This document shows positions 9,733 through 18,578 of a DNA stretch of 32,035 bases, one piece after another. Each line of letters begins with the position of its first letter. Position 1 is the stretch's first letter. This stretch comes from Muribaculaceae bacterium. Lineage in GTDB: Bacteria; Bacteroidota; Bacteroidia; Bacteroidales; Muribaculaceae. The stretch covers positions 1 through 32,035 of the forward strand of contig JAFLTV010000018.1 of the NCBI GenBank assembly GCA_022509105.1, given 5' to 3'. A program made the translations under genes and the position numbers. The notes under the pieces were generated by a model that saw only the letters and a list, made by a program, of their open reading frames with translations, searched no databases and was not told the origin of the DNA.

Positions 9733-10053
9733 ATGGCAAAATTTCATATAAAAAAGGGCGACATTGTTTATGTCAACACCGGCGATGACAAAGGAAAGAC
9801 CGGTAGAGTCCTCAAGATGCTTGTGAAGAAGCATCGTGCTTTGGTAGAAGGTATCAACATCGTCTCCAAGAGCATGAAACCGAATGCAAAACACCCGCAG
9901 GGTGGTATTATAAAGATGGAGGCTCCTATTGAAATCTCCAATCTCAACGTTGTAGACCCCAAGACCGGCAAACCTACACGTATCGGTCGTCGTCGCAATG
10001 ATGCAGGAAAATTAGTTCGTTATTCTAAGAAATCAGGAGAGGAGATTAAGTAA
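9733..10053 (+). CDS. rplX: 50S ribosomal protein L24
   Basis: L24 initiates 50S assembly and lies by the exit tunnel. The 106-residue product contains the KOW motif [21 protein letters not shown] near residues 7-27, followed by [22 protein letters not shown]. It ends with the usual [23 protein letters not shown]. The last base of its stop codon is the first base of the rplE start (TAATG), implying translational coupling. Confidence 0.97.
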   Translation: MAKFHIKKGDIVYVNTGDDKGKTGRVLKMLVKKHRALVEGINIVSKSMKPNAKHPQGGIIKMEAPIEISNLNVVDPKTGKPTRIGRRRNDAGKLVRYSKKSGEEIK

Positions 10054-10601
10054 TGGGCAAGACTACACTTGAAAAAGATTATAAGGAAAGAATAGTTCCG
10101 GAACTCCAGAAAGAGTTTGATTATAAAACCGTGATGCAGGTGCCGAAGCTCGAGAAGATTGTGATCAATCAGGGTCTTGGCGCTGCCACTCAGGATAAGA
10201 AAATCATCGAGACTGCGCTCAACGAGCTCACAGCCATCACAGGCCAGAAAGCCGTTCAGACTGTATCTAAGAAAGACATTTCTAACTTCAAATTGAGGAA
10301 GAAAATGCCTATCGGAGCTATGGTGACATTGCGCAAAGACAAAATGTATGAATTCCTTGAGAGGCTTGTAAAGGTTGCTTTGCCGCGTATCCGCGACTTC
10401 AAGGGCATCAACTCCAAACTCGACGGAAGAGGCAATTACACTCTTGGTGTGACCGAACAGATCATCTTCCCGGAAATCAATATAGACAACGTACCGAAAC
10501 TTCAGGGTATGAACATCACTTTTGTTACATCAGCTCCGACTGATGAAGAAGGTTTCGCCCTCTTGAAAAAATTCGGTCTTCCTTTCAAACGTGAAAATTA
10601 A
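10053..10601 (+). CDS. rplE: 50S ribosomal protein L5
   Basis: L5 binds 5S rRNA and contacts P-site tRNA. The 182-residue product has [48 protein letters not shown], and the C-terminal [14 protein letters not shown] with a normal length. A GGAGAGGAG sequence (10036-10044) lies 8 bases before the start but is also the end of rplX coding sequence, so it may be coincidental. It overlaps rplX by one base and precedes rpsN by 8 bases. Confidence 0.98.
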   Translation: MGKTTLEKDYKERIVPELQKEFDYKTVMQVPKLEKIVINQGLGAATQDKKIIETALNELTAITGQKAVQTVSKKDISNFKLRKKMPIGAMVTLRKDKMYEFLERLVKVALPRIRDFKGINSKLDGRGNYTLGVTEQIIFPEINIDNVPKLQGMNITFVTSAPTDEEGFALLKKFGLPFKREN

Positions 10602-10609
10602 TACTGAAT

Positions 10610-10912
10610 ATGGCAAAAGAATCAATGAAGGCAAGGGAAGTAAAGCGCCAGAAGATGGTTGCCAAATATGCAGCAAAGAAGGCCGCTTTGAAAAAGGCTG
10701 CTTTAGCTGACGCCGATGGCAATATCGACTACGACGCTTTGAAAAAGCTTCAGAAACTTCCTAAGAATGCATCAAAAGTGCGTCTTCACAACCGTTGCTC
10801 CATGACAGGACGTCCCAAAGGATATATGAGACAGTTTGGCATTTCAAGAATCGTGTTCCGTGAAATGGCTTCTGCCGGACTTATCCCGGGTGTGAAGAAA
10901 GCAAGCTGGTAA
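10610..10912 (+). CDS. rpsN: 30S ribosomal protein S14 (zinc-independent long form)
   Basis: S14 is in the 30S head beside S3 and S10. The 100-residue product is the long C-minus form: it lacks the paired CxxC motifs of the short zinc-ribbon form. It has [24 protein letters not shown] and ends [15 protein letters not shown]. An insertion region around residues 30-50 (rich in Ala and Asp, [12 protein letters not shown]) is typical of long forms. A 74-base spacer without an obvious structure separates it from rpsH. Confidence 0.97.
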   Translation: MAKESMKAREVKRQKMVAKYAAKKAALKKAALADADGNIDYDALKKLQKLPKNASKVRLHNRCSMTGRPKGYMRQFGISRIVFREMASAGLIPGVKKASW

Positions 10913-10986
10913 TAAAGAGCGAGCATAAATAAACGAGAATTAAATATTGTTCGGAAAATCTGAATCAATTTAACAATCAAAAAAAA

Positions 10987-11385
10987 ATGACTGATCCAAT
11001 TGCAGATTATTTGACAAGACTCAGGAATGCAATCCGCGCAGGACATCGCGTGGTTGACATTCCTGGTTCAAAAATGAAAAGGGAAATAACCAAAATCCTT
11101 TTCGATCAGGGCTACATCCTGAATTATAAGTTTATTGATGGACCGACACCGTCGGGCACTATCAAAATCGCGTTGAAATATGATCCCGTAGATCAAGTAA
11201 GCGCCATTAAAAACCTTCACCGTGTTTCACGTCCGGGTCTGAGACAATACACAGGCTATAAAGATATGCCGCGTGTGCTCAACGGCCTTGGCATAGCTAT
11301 CCTCACCACTCCGCAAGGCGTGATGACAAACAAGGAAGCTAAAGAGAGAAAGATCGGTGGCGAAGTATTGTGTTACGTTTATTAA
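10987..11385 (+). CDS. rpsH: 30S ribosomal protein S8
   Basis: S8 binds helix 21 of 16S rRNA and in E. coli is the repressor of the spc operon. The 132-residue product starts MTDPIADYLTRLRNAIRAGH and has DIPGSKMKREITKIL, RVSRPGLRQYTGYKDMPRVLNGLGIAILTT and ends GGEVLCYVY. Length is normal. It has an A8-rich leader. I did not identify an S8-binding hairpin resembling helix 21 in the neighbouring mRNA. Confidence 0.98.
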   Translation: MTDPIADYLTRLRNAIRAGHRVVDIPGSKMKREITKILFDQGYILNYKFIDGPTPSGTIKIALKYDPVDQVSAIKNLHRVSRPGLRQYTGYKDMPRVLNGLGIAILTTPQGVMTNKEAKERKIGGEVLCYVY

Positions 11386-11386
11386 A

Positions 11387-11395
11387 AGAGGAGGT
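11387..11395 (+). promoter_or_regulatory. Strong Shine-Dalgarno site for rplF
   Basis: AGAGGAGGT lies 7 bases before the ATG at 11403 and immediately after the rpsH stop. The GGAGGT core is nearly full complement of the 16S 3' end. It settles the rplF start at 11403 and is an exception in a window where most genes lack such a site. Confidence 0.65.
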
Positions 11396-11402
11396 TATCA
11401 AT

Positions 11403-11957
11403 ATGTCAAGAATAGGTAAAGCACCCATAGAGATACCTGCAGGCGTAACCGTACAGGTAAAAGACAATGTGGTCACAGTAAAAGGCCCCAAAGGAGAATT
11501 AAGCCAAGAGATCAATCCTGCCATCACAATTGAGCAGGAAGGTAACCTTCTTGAAGTGAAACGTCCGAACGACGAGCGTCAGAACCGCGCTATGCACGGT
11601 CTTTACAGAGCTCTCATCCACAACATGGTTGTAGGCGTTTCAACAGGTTATAAGAAAGAGATGGAGCTTGTCGGCGTAGGCTACAGAGCAAACGCAACCG
11701 GACAAGTGCTTGAACTTTCTCTTGGATATTCACATGCTATTTATATCAAACTTCCGCCGGAAGTAAAGGTAGAAGCCAAGACAGAGAGAAACAAGAATCC
11801 GCTCATCATCCTTGAAAGCTCAGACAAGCAGCTTCTGGGCCAGGTGTGTGCCAAGATCCGCTCTCTGCGTAAGCCAGAACCTTACAAGGGTAAAGGTATT
11901 AAGTTTGTAGGTGAAGTTATCAGACGTAAATCGGGTAAATCAGCCAATGCTAAATAA
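11403..11957 (+). CDS. rplF: 50S ribosomal protein L6
   Basis: L6 lies near the factor-binding site and the sarcin-ricin loop. I choose the ATG at 11403, giving 184 residues starting [15 protein letters not shown]. The open frame extends upstream to 11370 inside rpsH, but the family start and the strong Shine-Dalgarno fix the shorter form. Two repeated domains are visible: [12 protein letters not shown] in the first and [18 protein letters not shown] in the second, the latter the L6 signature. Length is near E. coli (177). Confidence 0.98.
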   Translation: MSRIGKAPIEIPAGVTVQVKDNVVTVKGPKGELSQEINPAITIEQEGNLLEVKRPNDERQNRAMHGLYRALIHNMVVGVSTGYKKEMELVGVGYRANATGQVLELSLGYSHAIYIKLPPEVKVEAKTERNKNPLIILESSDKQLLGQVCAKIRSLRKPEPYKGKGIKFVGEVIRRKSGKSANAK

Positions 11958-11974
11958 ATAAAACAAGGAAGATT

Positions 11975-12316
11975 ATGATATCTAAAATAGCAAGAAGAAA
12001 TAAGATAAAGACACGCATTCGCGGCAAAATATCCGGAACACCGGCTCGTCCCCGCATGAGTGTGTTCCGTAGCAACAAGGCTATCTATGTGCAATTAATC
12101 GACGATTTGGCTGGTGAAACCTTATGTGCATCTTCATCAAAAGGACTTGAAGGCGGCACAAAAACCGAAATAGCAGCCAAAGTTGGTGCTGACATTGCAA
12201 AGAAAGCTATGGATAAAGGTATAACAGAAGTGGTTTTTGACCGCAACGGATATCTTTTCCACGGAAGAGTTAAATCATTGGCCGATGCTGCCAGAGGAGC
12301 CGGTCTTAAATTTTAA
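11975..12316 (+). CDS. rplR: 50S ribosomal protein L18
   Basis: L18 carries 5S rRNA into the 50S central protuberance together with L5. The 113-residue product has the basic N-terminus [28 protein letters not shown] and the core [14 protein letters not shown]. It ends [26 protein letters not shown], all typical. The leader carries a partial AAGGAAG sequence. rpsE follows 8 bases later. Confidence 0.97.
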   Translation: MISKIARRNKIKTRIRGKISGTPARPRMSVFRSNKAIYVQLIDDLAGETLCASSSKGLEGGTKTEIAAKVGADIAKKAMDKGITEVVFDRNGYLFHGRVKSLADAARGAGLKF

Positions 12317-12324
12317 TAAAAGTC

Positions 12325-12843
12325 ATGGTAAAGAAAGCAAACAGAGTAAAGTCGACCAACGACTTGGAACTTAAAGACCGGCTTGTGGCTATCAATCGTG
12401 TAACGAAAGTGACCAAAGGTGGTCGCGCCTTCAGTTTCGCAGCAATAGTGGTTGTAGGAAATGAAGACGGCGTGATAGGCTGGGGTCTTGGCAAGGCAAA
12501 TGAAGTCACAGCAGCTATCGCCAAGGGCGTTGAAGCTGCCAAGAAGAACCTTATCAGAGTGCCGGTGCATAATGGCACAATACCTCACGAGCAAAGCGCT
12601 AAATTCGGAGGCTCAAGAATATTCCTCAAACCTGCATCTGAAGGTACGGGAGTAAAAGCCGGTGGTGCTATGCGTGCTGTATTGGAAAGCGCCGGAATTA
12701 AAGACGTGCTTGCCAAGAGCAAGGGATCTTCCAATCCTCACAACCTTGTGAAAGCCACTATAGAGGCCCTCTCAGAAATGAGAAGCCCCATCGAGATAGC
12801 AAAAAGCCGAGGAATTTCGGTTGAAAAAGTGTTTAAAGGATAA
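12325..12843 (+). CDS. rpsE: 30S ribosomal protein S5
   Basis: S5 lies at the mRNA entry site and affects decoding accuracy. The 172-residue product has the dsRBD-like N-terminal domain with [26 protein letters not shown] and [17 protein letters not shown], and the C-terminal [26 protein letters not shown]. Length is normal. rpmD begins 10 bases after its stop. Confidence 0.98.
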   Translation: MVKKANRVKSTNDLELKDRLVAINRVTKVTKGGRAFSFAAIVVVGNEDGVIGWGLGKANEVTAAIAKGVEAAKKNLIRVPVHNGTIPHEQSAKFGGSRIFLKPASEGTGVKAGGAMRAVLESAGIKDVLAKSKGSSNPHNLVKATIEALSEMRSPIEIAKSRGISVEKVFKG

Positions 12844-12853
12844 AATTACAGAG

Positions 12854-13033
12854 ATGGCACAATTAGCAATCAAACAGATAAAGAGCCGCATAAATTGCCC
12901 GGCAGTGCAAAAACGCACTCTCGACGCTCTTGGATTAAGAAAGATGAACCAGACTGTAGTTCATGAGGATTGTGCTTCAATCAGAGGCATGATTAAGGCA
13001 GTGCATCATCTTGTAGAAGTAGCTAAACTTTAA
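12854..13033 (+). CDS. rpmD: 50S ribosomal protein L30
   Basis: L30 is a small 50S protein. I choose the ATG at 12854, giving 59 residues beginning MAQLAIKQIKSRINCP. The frame is open upstream to 12821 within rpsE, but that would add 11 residues not found in the family. Visible signatures are QKRTLDALGLRKMNQTVVHED and MIKAVHHLVEV. Length equals the usual 58-60. It sits between rpsE and rplO, the normal spc order. Confidence 0.97.
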   Translation: MAQLAIKQIKSRINCPAVQKRTLDALGLRKMNQTVVHEDCASIRGMIKAVHHLVEVAKL

Positions 13034-13047
13034 AGAAACAACAGAAA

Positions 13048-13494
13048 ATGGAATTACATAATCTCAAACCGGCACCCGGAAGCAACAAGACAAACAAAAG
13101 ATTGGGACGTGGACCCGGCTCCGGTTCAGGTGGCACAGCTTCTCGTGGTCATAAGGGAGCGAAATCACGCTCCGGTTACAGCCGTAAAATAGGATTTGAA
13201 GGCGGTCAGATGCCTTTGCAGCGTAGAGTGCCCAAGTTTGGTTTCAATAATATAAACCGAGTAGAATATAAGGCAATCAACCTTGATGTGCTCCAGGCGT
13301 TGGCTGAAGCTAACAATCTTGAAAAGATCACTCTCGATGATATGAGAGCTGCTGGTCTTATCCCTAAGAAGGGTCTTGTGAAAGTTTTGGCTAACGGTGC
13401 TATAACCCGTGCATTACAGGTAGAAGCAAATGCTTTTTCAAAGAAAGCTGAAGAAGCTATCACCGCTGCCGGAGGTTCAGTTACAAAAAAATAA
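13048..13494 (+). CDS. rplO: 50S ribosomal protein L15
   Basis: L15 is a mid-to-late 50S assembly protein with an extended N-terminus reaching into rRNA. The 148-residue product has MELHNLKPAPGSNKTNKRLGRG, then glycine-rich GPGSGSGGTASRGHKGAKSR. Next come the motif GFEGGQMPLQRRVPKFGF and the C-terminal globular part. Length is normal. It ends 6 bases before secY. Confidence 0.98.
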   Translation: MELHNLKPAPGSNKTNKRLGRGPGSGSGGTASRGHKGAKSRSGYSRKIGFEGGQMPLQRRVPKFGFNNINRVEYKAINLDVLQALAEANNLEKITLDDMRAAGLIPKKGLVKVLANGAITRALQVEANAFSKKAEEAITAAGGSVTKK

Positions 13495-13500
13495 TTTAAA

Positions 13501-14838
13501 ATGGGATTTACACAAACGATAAAAAATATCTGGAGTGTAGACGACCTACGCAGAAGACTCGGCATCACAATCCTTTTAGTGATTGTCTACCGATTCGGTT
13601 GTTATGTAGTTCTTCCGGGCATCAATCCAAATGATTTGACTGCCCTGAAGAATTTCACAAGCGACGGTTTGATGCAGCTTCTCGATATGTTCTCGGGAGG
13701 AGCTTTCTCACAGGCGTCTATATTTGCGTTGGGAATCATGCCATATATCACGGCATCAATCGTGATCCAGCTTTTAGGTATGGTTTTGCCGGCGTTCCAG
13801 AAAATGCAACGAGAAGGAGAAAGCGGCAGAATGAAGTTGAATCAATACACAAGGTATCTCACAGTGTTGATTCTGCTCGTTCAAGGTCCGGCTTATCTTC
13901 TTAACCTGAAATATCAGGTCAGCGCTGCAGGCGTAGCCATAGATATGAACTTCTGGAATGTCTTGTTTATGACTATAGTTTTGGCTGCAGGATCAATGTT
14001 TATCATGTGGCTTGGCGAAAGAATAGATCAGAAGGGTATCGGTAACGGTATTTCATTCATAATCCTTATCGGTATTATGGCAAGATTCCCGGAGGCAGTC
14101 TTCCAGGAATTCACAAGTCGCTTGCTTAATTCAGCAGGTGGTGGTCTCGTGATATTCCTCGTAGAGCTTATAATCCTGGTGGCTGTAATAGCCGGAGCCG
14201 TTCTTTTGGTTCAAGGCACAAGAAAAGTTCCCGTGCAATATGCCAAGAGAATACAAGGCAACAAGCAATATGGCGGTGCAAGACAATACATACCTCTGAA
14301 AGTGAATGCTGCAGGTGTTATGCCGATCATCTTTGCACAGGCTATCATGTTTATACCGGTTACAATGGTGGGCTTCACAACTAACCACACAGGTTTCTTC
14401 GGAGCAATGACCAACCTCTACGGCTTCTGGTATAACCTTGTTTACTTCATCATGATTGTTGCTTTCACATATTTCTATACAGCTATCACAGTGCGTCCGG
14501 CACAGATGGCTGAAGATATGAAGCGCAACAACGGATTTATACCCGGAGTTAAGCCCGGAAAACCGACAGTGGAATATCTTGACTCAATCATGTCGAGAAT
14601 CACTCTTCCGGGTTCGATCTTCCTTGGCATAGTAGCGATTTTGCCGGCTATAGCACATGTAATCGGACTTAACCGTCAGTTTGCAGCTTTCTTTGGTGGA
14701 ACATCCTTGCTCATCATGGTAGGTGTAATTCTCGATACTTTAAGAATTATCGAAGGCCATCTTTTGATGCGCCATTACGATGGTTTGATGAAGGAAGGCA
14801 GAATTAAAGGCCGCACCACAGGCAGCGGAGCGTTTTAA
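13501..14838 (+). CDS. secY: Protein translocase subunit SecY
   Basis: SecY forms the protein-conducting channel of the inner membrane with SecE and SecG. The 445-residue product has about ten hydrophobic segments. The first is at residues 17-38 (LGITILLVIVYRFGCYVVLPG). The plug and second-segment signature is FSGGAFSQASIFALGIMPYITASI, followed by GIGNGISFIILIGI. The C5 loop is VQYAKRI, followed by IPLKVNAAGVMPIIFA. It lies between rplO and map as in other Bacteroidota. The genes have a 6-base spacing, so SecY output is tied to ribosome synthesis. Confidence 0.98.
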   Translation: MGFTQTIKNIWSVDDLRRRLGITILLVIVYRFGCYVVLPGINPNDLTALKNFTSDGLMQLLDMFSGGAFSQASIFALGIMPYITASIVIQLLGMVLPAFQKMQREGESGRMKLNQYTRYLTVLILLVQGPAYLLNLKYQVSAAGVAIDMNFWNVLFMTIVLAAGSMFIMWLGERIDQKGIGNGISFIILIGIMARFPEAVFQEFTSRLLNSAGGGLVIFLVELIILVAVIAGAVLLVQGTRKVPVQYAKRIQGNKQYGGARQYIPLKVNAAGVMPIIFAQAIMFIPVTMVGFTTNHTGFFGAMTNLYGFWYNLVYFIMIVAFTYFYTAITVRPAQMAEDMKRNNGFIPGVKPGKPTVEYLDSIMSRITLPGSIFLGIVAILPAIAHVIGLNRQFAAFFGGTSLLIMVGVILDTLRIIEGHLLMRHYDGLMKEGRIKGRTTGSGAF

Positions 14839-14859
14839 CTGTCAGTCAGAATAGCATTA

Positions 14860-15645
14860 ATGATATATATCAAGACAGCCGAAGAAATTGAAGGAATGCG
14901 GAAGGCCTGTGAGCTTGTAAGTCTCACATTGGCTGAAGTCGCCAAATGGGTGACACCAGGGGTGACTACGCGTAAACTTGATAACGTGGCAAGAGAGTTT
15001 ATCCTCGATAACGGGGGTAAACCTGCTTGCCTGGGCTATCAAGGATTTCCCGGCACTTTATGTATTGAAGTAAACGAAACTGTAGTTCATGGATTCCCCT
15101 CGGGATATGCCTTGAAGGAGGGAGACATCGTTGGAACAGATTGCGTTGTTGAGCTAAACGGATTTCATGGTGACAGTTGCTACACGTTCCCTATAGGAGA
15201 AATCGACGAAAAAGTCAGAAAGCTCCTGGTCACTACTAAAGAGTCTCTTTACATTGGGATTGAGACGGCATTGGCAGGCAAGAGGATTGGAGATATTTCC
15301 AATGCGATTCAAACTTTTTGTGAAAAAGCCGGCTATTCCGTAGTGAGAGAGATGTGTGGTCATGGAATCGGAAAATCCATGCATGAAGAACCGGAAGTGC
15401 CCAATTTCGGTCGCCGAGGGATAGGTCCCGTTTTAAAACCGGGTATGTGTATTGCAATAGAGCCCATGATCAACATGGGAAGCAAGAATGTGGTGATCGA
15501 ACGAAACGGATGGGAATGTCGCACACGCGACCGTCGCCCTTCGGCCCACTACGAACACACCATACTGATAACGGAATCTGAACCGGAGATACTGACCACC
15601 TTCAAATACATTGAAGAAGTGTTGGGCCCGGAAAGAATGATATAA
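14860..15645 (+). CDS. map: Methionine aminopeptidase type I
   Basis: It removes the N-terminal methionine from nascent proteins whose second residue is small. The 261-residue product has the five metal ligands expected for the family: Asp in VGTDCVVEL, Asp in GFHGDSCYTF, His in GHGIGKSMHEEP, Glu in IAIEPMINMG, and Glu in HYEHTILIT. It has no N-terminal extension, so it is type Ia. It sits 21 bases after secY and 30 bases before infA, the standard Bacteroidota arrangement. Confidence 0.97.
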   Translation: MIYIKTAEEIEGMRKACELVSLTLAEVAKWVTPGVTTRKLDNVAREFILDNGGKPACLGYQGFPGTLCIEVNETVVHGFPSGYALKEGDIVGTDCVVELNGFHGDSCYTFPIGEIDEKVRKLLVTTKESLYIGIETALAGKRIGDISNAIQTFCEKAGYSVVREMCGHGIGKSMHEEPEVPNFGRRGIGPVLKPGMCIAIEPMINMGSKNVVIERNGWECRTRDRRPSAHYEHTILITESEPEILTTFKYIEEVLGPERMI

Positions 15646-15675
15646 TCATAAAATACACAAAAAAGACAGTCAGAA

Positions 15676-15894
15676 ATGGCAAAACAGGCTGCAATAGAAC
15701 AAGATGGAGTAATACTTGAAGCATTGTCAAACGCAATGTTTAAAGTGGAGCTGGCCAATGGGCATGAAATCACAGCCCATATATCCGGCAAAATGAGGAT
15801 GCATTATATAAAAATACTTCCCGGCGACAAGGTGAGGGTGGAAATGAGCCCCTATGATCTGTCGAAAGGAAGAATCGCCTTCAGATATAAATAA
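15676..15894 (+). CDS. infA: Translation initiation factor IF-1
   Basis: IF-1 occupies the A site of the 30S subunit during initiation. The 72-residue product is a single S1-type OB domain: [59 protein letters not shown], ending FRYK. Length is exactly the family norm. Only 10 bases separate it from rpmJ. Confidence 0.98.
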   Translation: MAKQAAIEQDGVILEALSNAMFKVELANGHEITAHISGKMRMHYIKILPGDKVRVEMSPYDLSKGRIAFRYK

Positions 15895-15904
15895 ACAACA
15901 AAAT

Positions 15905-16021
15905 ATGAAAGTTAGAGCATCAATTAAAAAACGCAGTGCAGATTGCAAAATCGTGCGTAGAAAAGGAAGATTATACGTAATCAATAAGAAGAATCCAAAA
16001 TTTAAACAACGCCAAGGCTAA
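15905..16021 (+). CDS. rpmJ: 50S ribosomal protein L36 (zinc-site-lacking form)
   Basis: This 38-codon gene begins ATG at 15905 and ends TAA at 16019-16021. The product starts [20 protein letters not shown] and ends NPKFKQRQG, the L36 family pattern. Of the four usual zinc ligands only Cys14 remains: positions 11, 27 and 32-33 are Ser, Asn and Lys/Phe instead of Cys, Cys and His. It is thus a C-minus form that should not bind zinc, which agrees with other Bacteroides L36 proteins as I remember them. It sits between infA and rpsM. Confidence 0.95.
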   Translation: MKVRASIKKRSADCKIVRRKGRLYVINKKNPKFKQRQG

Positions 16022-16029
16022 TTTTTTAT

Positions 16030-16037
16030 TACCTTTG
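16030..16037 (+). promoter_or_regulatory. Candidate -7 box upstream of rpsM
   Basis: TACCTTTG fits the TAnnTTTG -7 consensus, 24 bases before the rpsM ATG. I find no TTTG at the usual 19-21 bases upstream (only a TTTA at 25 bases), so this may be a weak internal promoter that boosts the alpha segment, or chance. Confidence 0.45.
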
Positions 16038-16060
16038 CAAAATAATTGTAATAAACAGAT

Positions 16061-16441
16061 ATGGCAGTAAGAATAGTCGGCGTTGATTTGCCGCAAAACA
16101 AAAGAGGAGAGATAGCTTTGACCTATATCTTCGGTATAGGAAGAAGCGCCGCCAAGACAATATTAAACAAGGCAGGAGTAAATCTCGACACAAAAGTGAA
16201 AGATTGGACAGACGCAGAAGCTGCAGCTGTGCGTGAAGTTATTCAGAATGAATATAAGGTAGAGGGTGACCTCCGCTCAGAGATCCAGCTTAATATCAAG
16301 CGATTGATGGATATCGGTTGTTATCGTGGCATCCGTCATCGTATCGGCTTGCCCGTTCGCGGTCAAAGCACAAAGAACAATGCCCGCACAAGAAAAGGGC
16401 GTAAAAAGACAGTTGCTAATAAGAAGAAAGCTACTAAATAA
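16061..16441 (+). CDS. rpsM: 30S ribosomal protein S13
   Basis: S13 is in the 30S head and bridges to the 50S subunit. The 126-residue product has [29 protein letters not shown], the helix-two-turn-helix region around residues 45-90, and the C-terminal tail [18 protein letters not shown], which contacts P-site tRNA. Length is slightly above E. coli (118). It begins the alpha segment and is followed 9 bases later by rpsK. Confidence 0.98.
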   Translation: MAVRIVGVDLPQNKRGEIALTYIFGIGRSAAKTILNKAGVNLDTKVKDWTDAEAAAVREVIQNEYKVEGDLRSEIQLNIKRLMDIGCYRGIRHRIGLPVRGQSTKNNARTRKGRKKTVANKKKATK

Positions 16442-16450
16442 AATTAAAGT

Positions 16451-16840
16451 ATGGCAAAAAAGACAGTCGCAGCAAAAAAGAGAAATGTCAAGGTTGACGC
16501 AAGCGGTCAGCTTCATGTGCATAGCTCTTTCAACAACATTATCGTATGTCTTGCAAATAGCGAAGGCCAGGTTATCTCCTGGAGCTCCGCAGGCAAGATG
16601 GGATTCAGAGGTTCGAAAAAGAACACTCCCTATGCAGCACAGATGGCAGCACAGGATTGTGCCAAGGTTGCTTATGATTTAGGTCTCCGTAAAGTTAAAG
16701 CCTATGTAAAAGGCCCGGGTAATGGCCGTGAATCAGCTATCAGAACAGTGCATGGCGCCGGTATCGAGGTAACAGAAATAGTAGATGTTACTCCGCTGCC
16801 CCATAATGGATGTCGTCCACCTAAAAGAAGGAGAGTATAA
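16451..16840 (+). CDS. rpsK: 30S ribosomal protein S11
   Basis: S11 is on the 30S platform near the E site. The 129-residue product has [61 protein letters not shown], and ends [16 protein letters not shown]. All are strong family signatures. Length is the norm. A 113-base structured spacer separates it from rpsD. Confidence 0.98.
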   Translation: MAKKTVAAKKRNVKVDASGQLHVHSSFNNIIVCLANSEGQVISWSSAGKMGFRGSKKNTPYAAQMAAQDCAKVAYDLGLRKVKAYVKGPGNGRESAIRTVHGAGIEVTEIVDVTPLPHNGCRPPKRRRV

Positions 16841-16855
16841 TTATCAAACCTTTCT

Positions 16856-16924
16856 CCTTTTCAGAATGCGAATAGACTGTCTGCTTTCTTTCTCTCGACA
16901 GTCGCGGCTGCGCTAATGAAAAGG
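16856..16924 (+). ncRNA. Structured RNA element in the rpsK-rpsD spacer
   Basis: Two nested inverted repeats are visible. The outer arm CCTTTTCA (16856-16863) pairs perfectly with TGAAAAGG (16917-16924). The inner GACTGTC (16875-16881) pairs perfectly with GACAGTC (16897-16903) around a pyrimidine-rich loop. Further GC pairing is possible inside. It sits 29 bases before the gene for S4, the classic autoregulator of the alpha operon, so it may be a ribosomal leader within the transcript. There is no T-run, so it is not an intrinsic terminator. Confidence 0.55.
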
Positions 16925-16953
16925 TAAGGCCCACTTTAATAAAAAATAGAAAA

Positions 16954-17559
16954 ATGGCAAGATACACAGGTCCAAAGACCAAAATCGCACGTAAATTCGG
17001 CGAAGCTATTTTCGGTGAAGACAAAGTTCTCGCAAAAAAGAATTATCCGCCGGGTCAACACGGACAAAATCGTAGAAGAAAAATTTCTGAATACGGCATC
17101 CAGCTCCGTGAAAAACAAAAGGCTAAATATATGTATGGTGTGCTTGAGCGTCAGTTCCGTAATCTCTTTGACAAGGCTGCCCGCACAAAAGGCATCACCG
17201 GTGAAGTTCTTCTCCAATTGTTGGAAAGCAGATTAGACAATGTTGTCTATCGTTTGGGTATAGCTCCGACTCGTCCGGCAGCTCGCCAGATTGTGCTTCA
17301 CAAACATGTAACTGTCAACGGAAAAGTTGTAAACATTCCATCATATCAGGTTAAGCCCGGAGATGTTGTTGCAGTAAGGGAAAAATCTAAATCATTGGAA
17401 GTTATCGCCGACGCTTTGGCAGGATTTAATCATAGCAAATATCCTTGGATTGAATGGGATGAAACTGTAAAAGGAGGCAAATTCCTTCATGTTCCGCAAC
17501 GCGAGGATATCCCGGAAAATATCAAGGAACAGTTGATCGTCGAGTTGTATTCTAAATAA
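16954..17559 (+). CDS. rpsD: 30S ribosomal protein S4
   Basis: S4 nucleates assembly of the 30S body and in E. coli represses the alpha operon. The 201-residue product starts [17 protein letters not shown] and includes PPGQHGQ and [19 protein letters not shown]. The S4 RNA-binding domain runs from about residue 91 ([12 protein letters not shown]) through [13 protein letters not shown]. It lacks the N-terminal zinc-binding cysteines, so it is the C-minus form. It is the only alpha-segment gene preceded by a long structured spacer, fitting autogenous control here. Confidence 0.98.
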   Translation: MARYTGPKTKIARKFGEAIFGEDKVLAKKNYPPGQHGQNRRRKISEYGIQLREKQKAKYMYGVLERQFRNLFDKAARTKGITGEVLLQLLESRLDNVVYRLGIAPTRPAARQIVLHKHVTVNGKVVNIPSYQVKPGDVVAVREKSKSLEVIADALAGFNHSKYPWIEWDETVKGGKFLHVPQREDIPENIKEQLIVELYSK

Positions 17560-17573
17560 TAAAGGATAAACCC

Positions 17574-18572
17574 ATGCCCATATTAGCATTTCAAAAACCG
17601 GACAAGGTAATAATGCTCGAATCCGACAATAAGTTTGGAAAATTCGAGTTCCGACCTTTAGAGCCCGGCTACGGACAAACAATAGGTAATGCCCTCAGGA
17701 GAATATTGTTGTCGTCACTTGGCGGGTTTGCCATCTGTTCAATCAAGATAGATGGCGTTAACCATGAGCTTGACACAATTCCCGGAGTCAGGCAGGACGT
17801 AACCAACATAATCCTTAATCTGAAACAAGTGAGGTTTAAACAGAAAGTGGCCGATCAGGAAACAGAAAAAGGGGTTATCGAGGTTGCAAACACCGATGTT
17901 GTCACAGCCGGCGATTTAGGAAAAGTGCTCACCGGGTTTGAGGTTCTTAATCCTGATTTGGTAATCTGCCGCTTAGATCCTAAGGCCGGATTCCGTATGG
18001 AATTCACAATCAACAAAGGACGCGGATGGGTGCCTGCTGATGAGAACCGAGAAATATTTGGGGATTCCGATCCGGCTCTTATTGCTATCGATTCAATCTA
18101 CACGCCTATAAAAAATGTGAAGTATTCGGTAGAGAATTATAGGGTAGAGCAAAAGACCGACTACGAAAAACTAATCATAGAAGTTTTAACCGACGGCTCA
18201 ATCCAGCCTCAGGATGCGCTTAAAGAAGCATCAAAGATTCTCATTTATCATTTCATGCTTTTCAGCGATGAGAAAATAGCAATCGAAACTCCCACTGAAA
18301 GCGATGTTGATGAATTTGATGAAGAGGTGCTCCACATGCGTCAGCTCCTGAAGAGCAAACTGACCGATATGGACCTCTCAGTGAGAGCACTCAATTGCTT
18401 GAAGAGTGCCGAGGTTGAAACTTTGGCGGAATTAGTGGTGTTCAATAAGAACGACCTGTTGAAATTCCGTAATTTCGGTAAGAAATCCCTGACAGAACTC
18501 GATGAACTTTTGGCAAACCATAACCTGAGTTTCGGAATGGATATTTCAAAATATAAATTAGATAAAGAATAA
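17574..18572 (+). CDS. rpoA: DNA-directed RNA polymerase subunit alpha
   Basis: Alpha dimers scaffold RNA polymerase assembly, and the C-terminal domain contacts activators and upstream DNA. The 332-residue product has the N-terminal dimerisation part with [18 protein letters not shown] (from about residue 33). A short acidic linker ([12 protein letters not shown]) is followed by the C-terminal helix-hairpin-helix domain with [20 protein letters not shown] and [16 protein letters not shown]. Its start has an AAGGA sequence 7 bases upstream. It lies between rpsD and rplQ as usual. Confidence 0.98.
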   Translation: MPILAFQKPDKVIMLESDNKFGKFEFRPLEPGYGQTIGNALRRILLSSLGGFAICSIKIDGVNHELDTIPGVRQDVTNIILNLKQVRFKQKVADQETEKGVIEVANTDVVTAGDLGKVLTGFEVLNPDLVICRLDPKAGFRMEFTINKGRGWVPADENREIFGDSDPALIAIDSIYTPIKNVKYSVENYRVEQKTDYEKLIIEVLTDGSIQPQDALKEASKILIYHFMLFSDEKIAIETPTESDVDEFDEEVLHMRQLLKSKLTDMDLSVRALNCLKSAEVETLAELVVFNKNDLLKFRNFGKKSLTELDELLANHNLSFGMDISKYKLDKE

Positions 18573-18578
18573 TCGACG

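Noticed and set aside
11370..11402. Extended start of rplF within rpsH
   Set aside because: The family start MSRIGKAP and the strong Shine-Dalgarno at 11387-11395 support 11403.
12821..12853. Extended start of rpmD within rpsE
   Set aside because: It would add 11 residues absent from L30; the family start is MAQLAIKQ at 12854.
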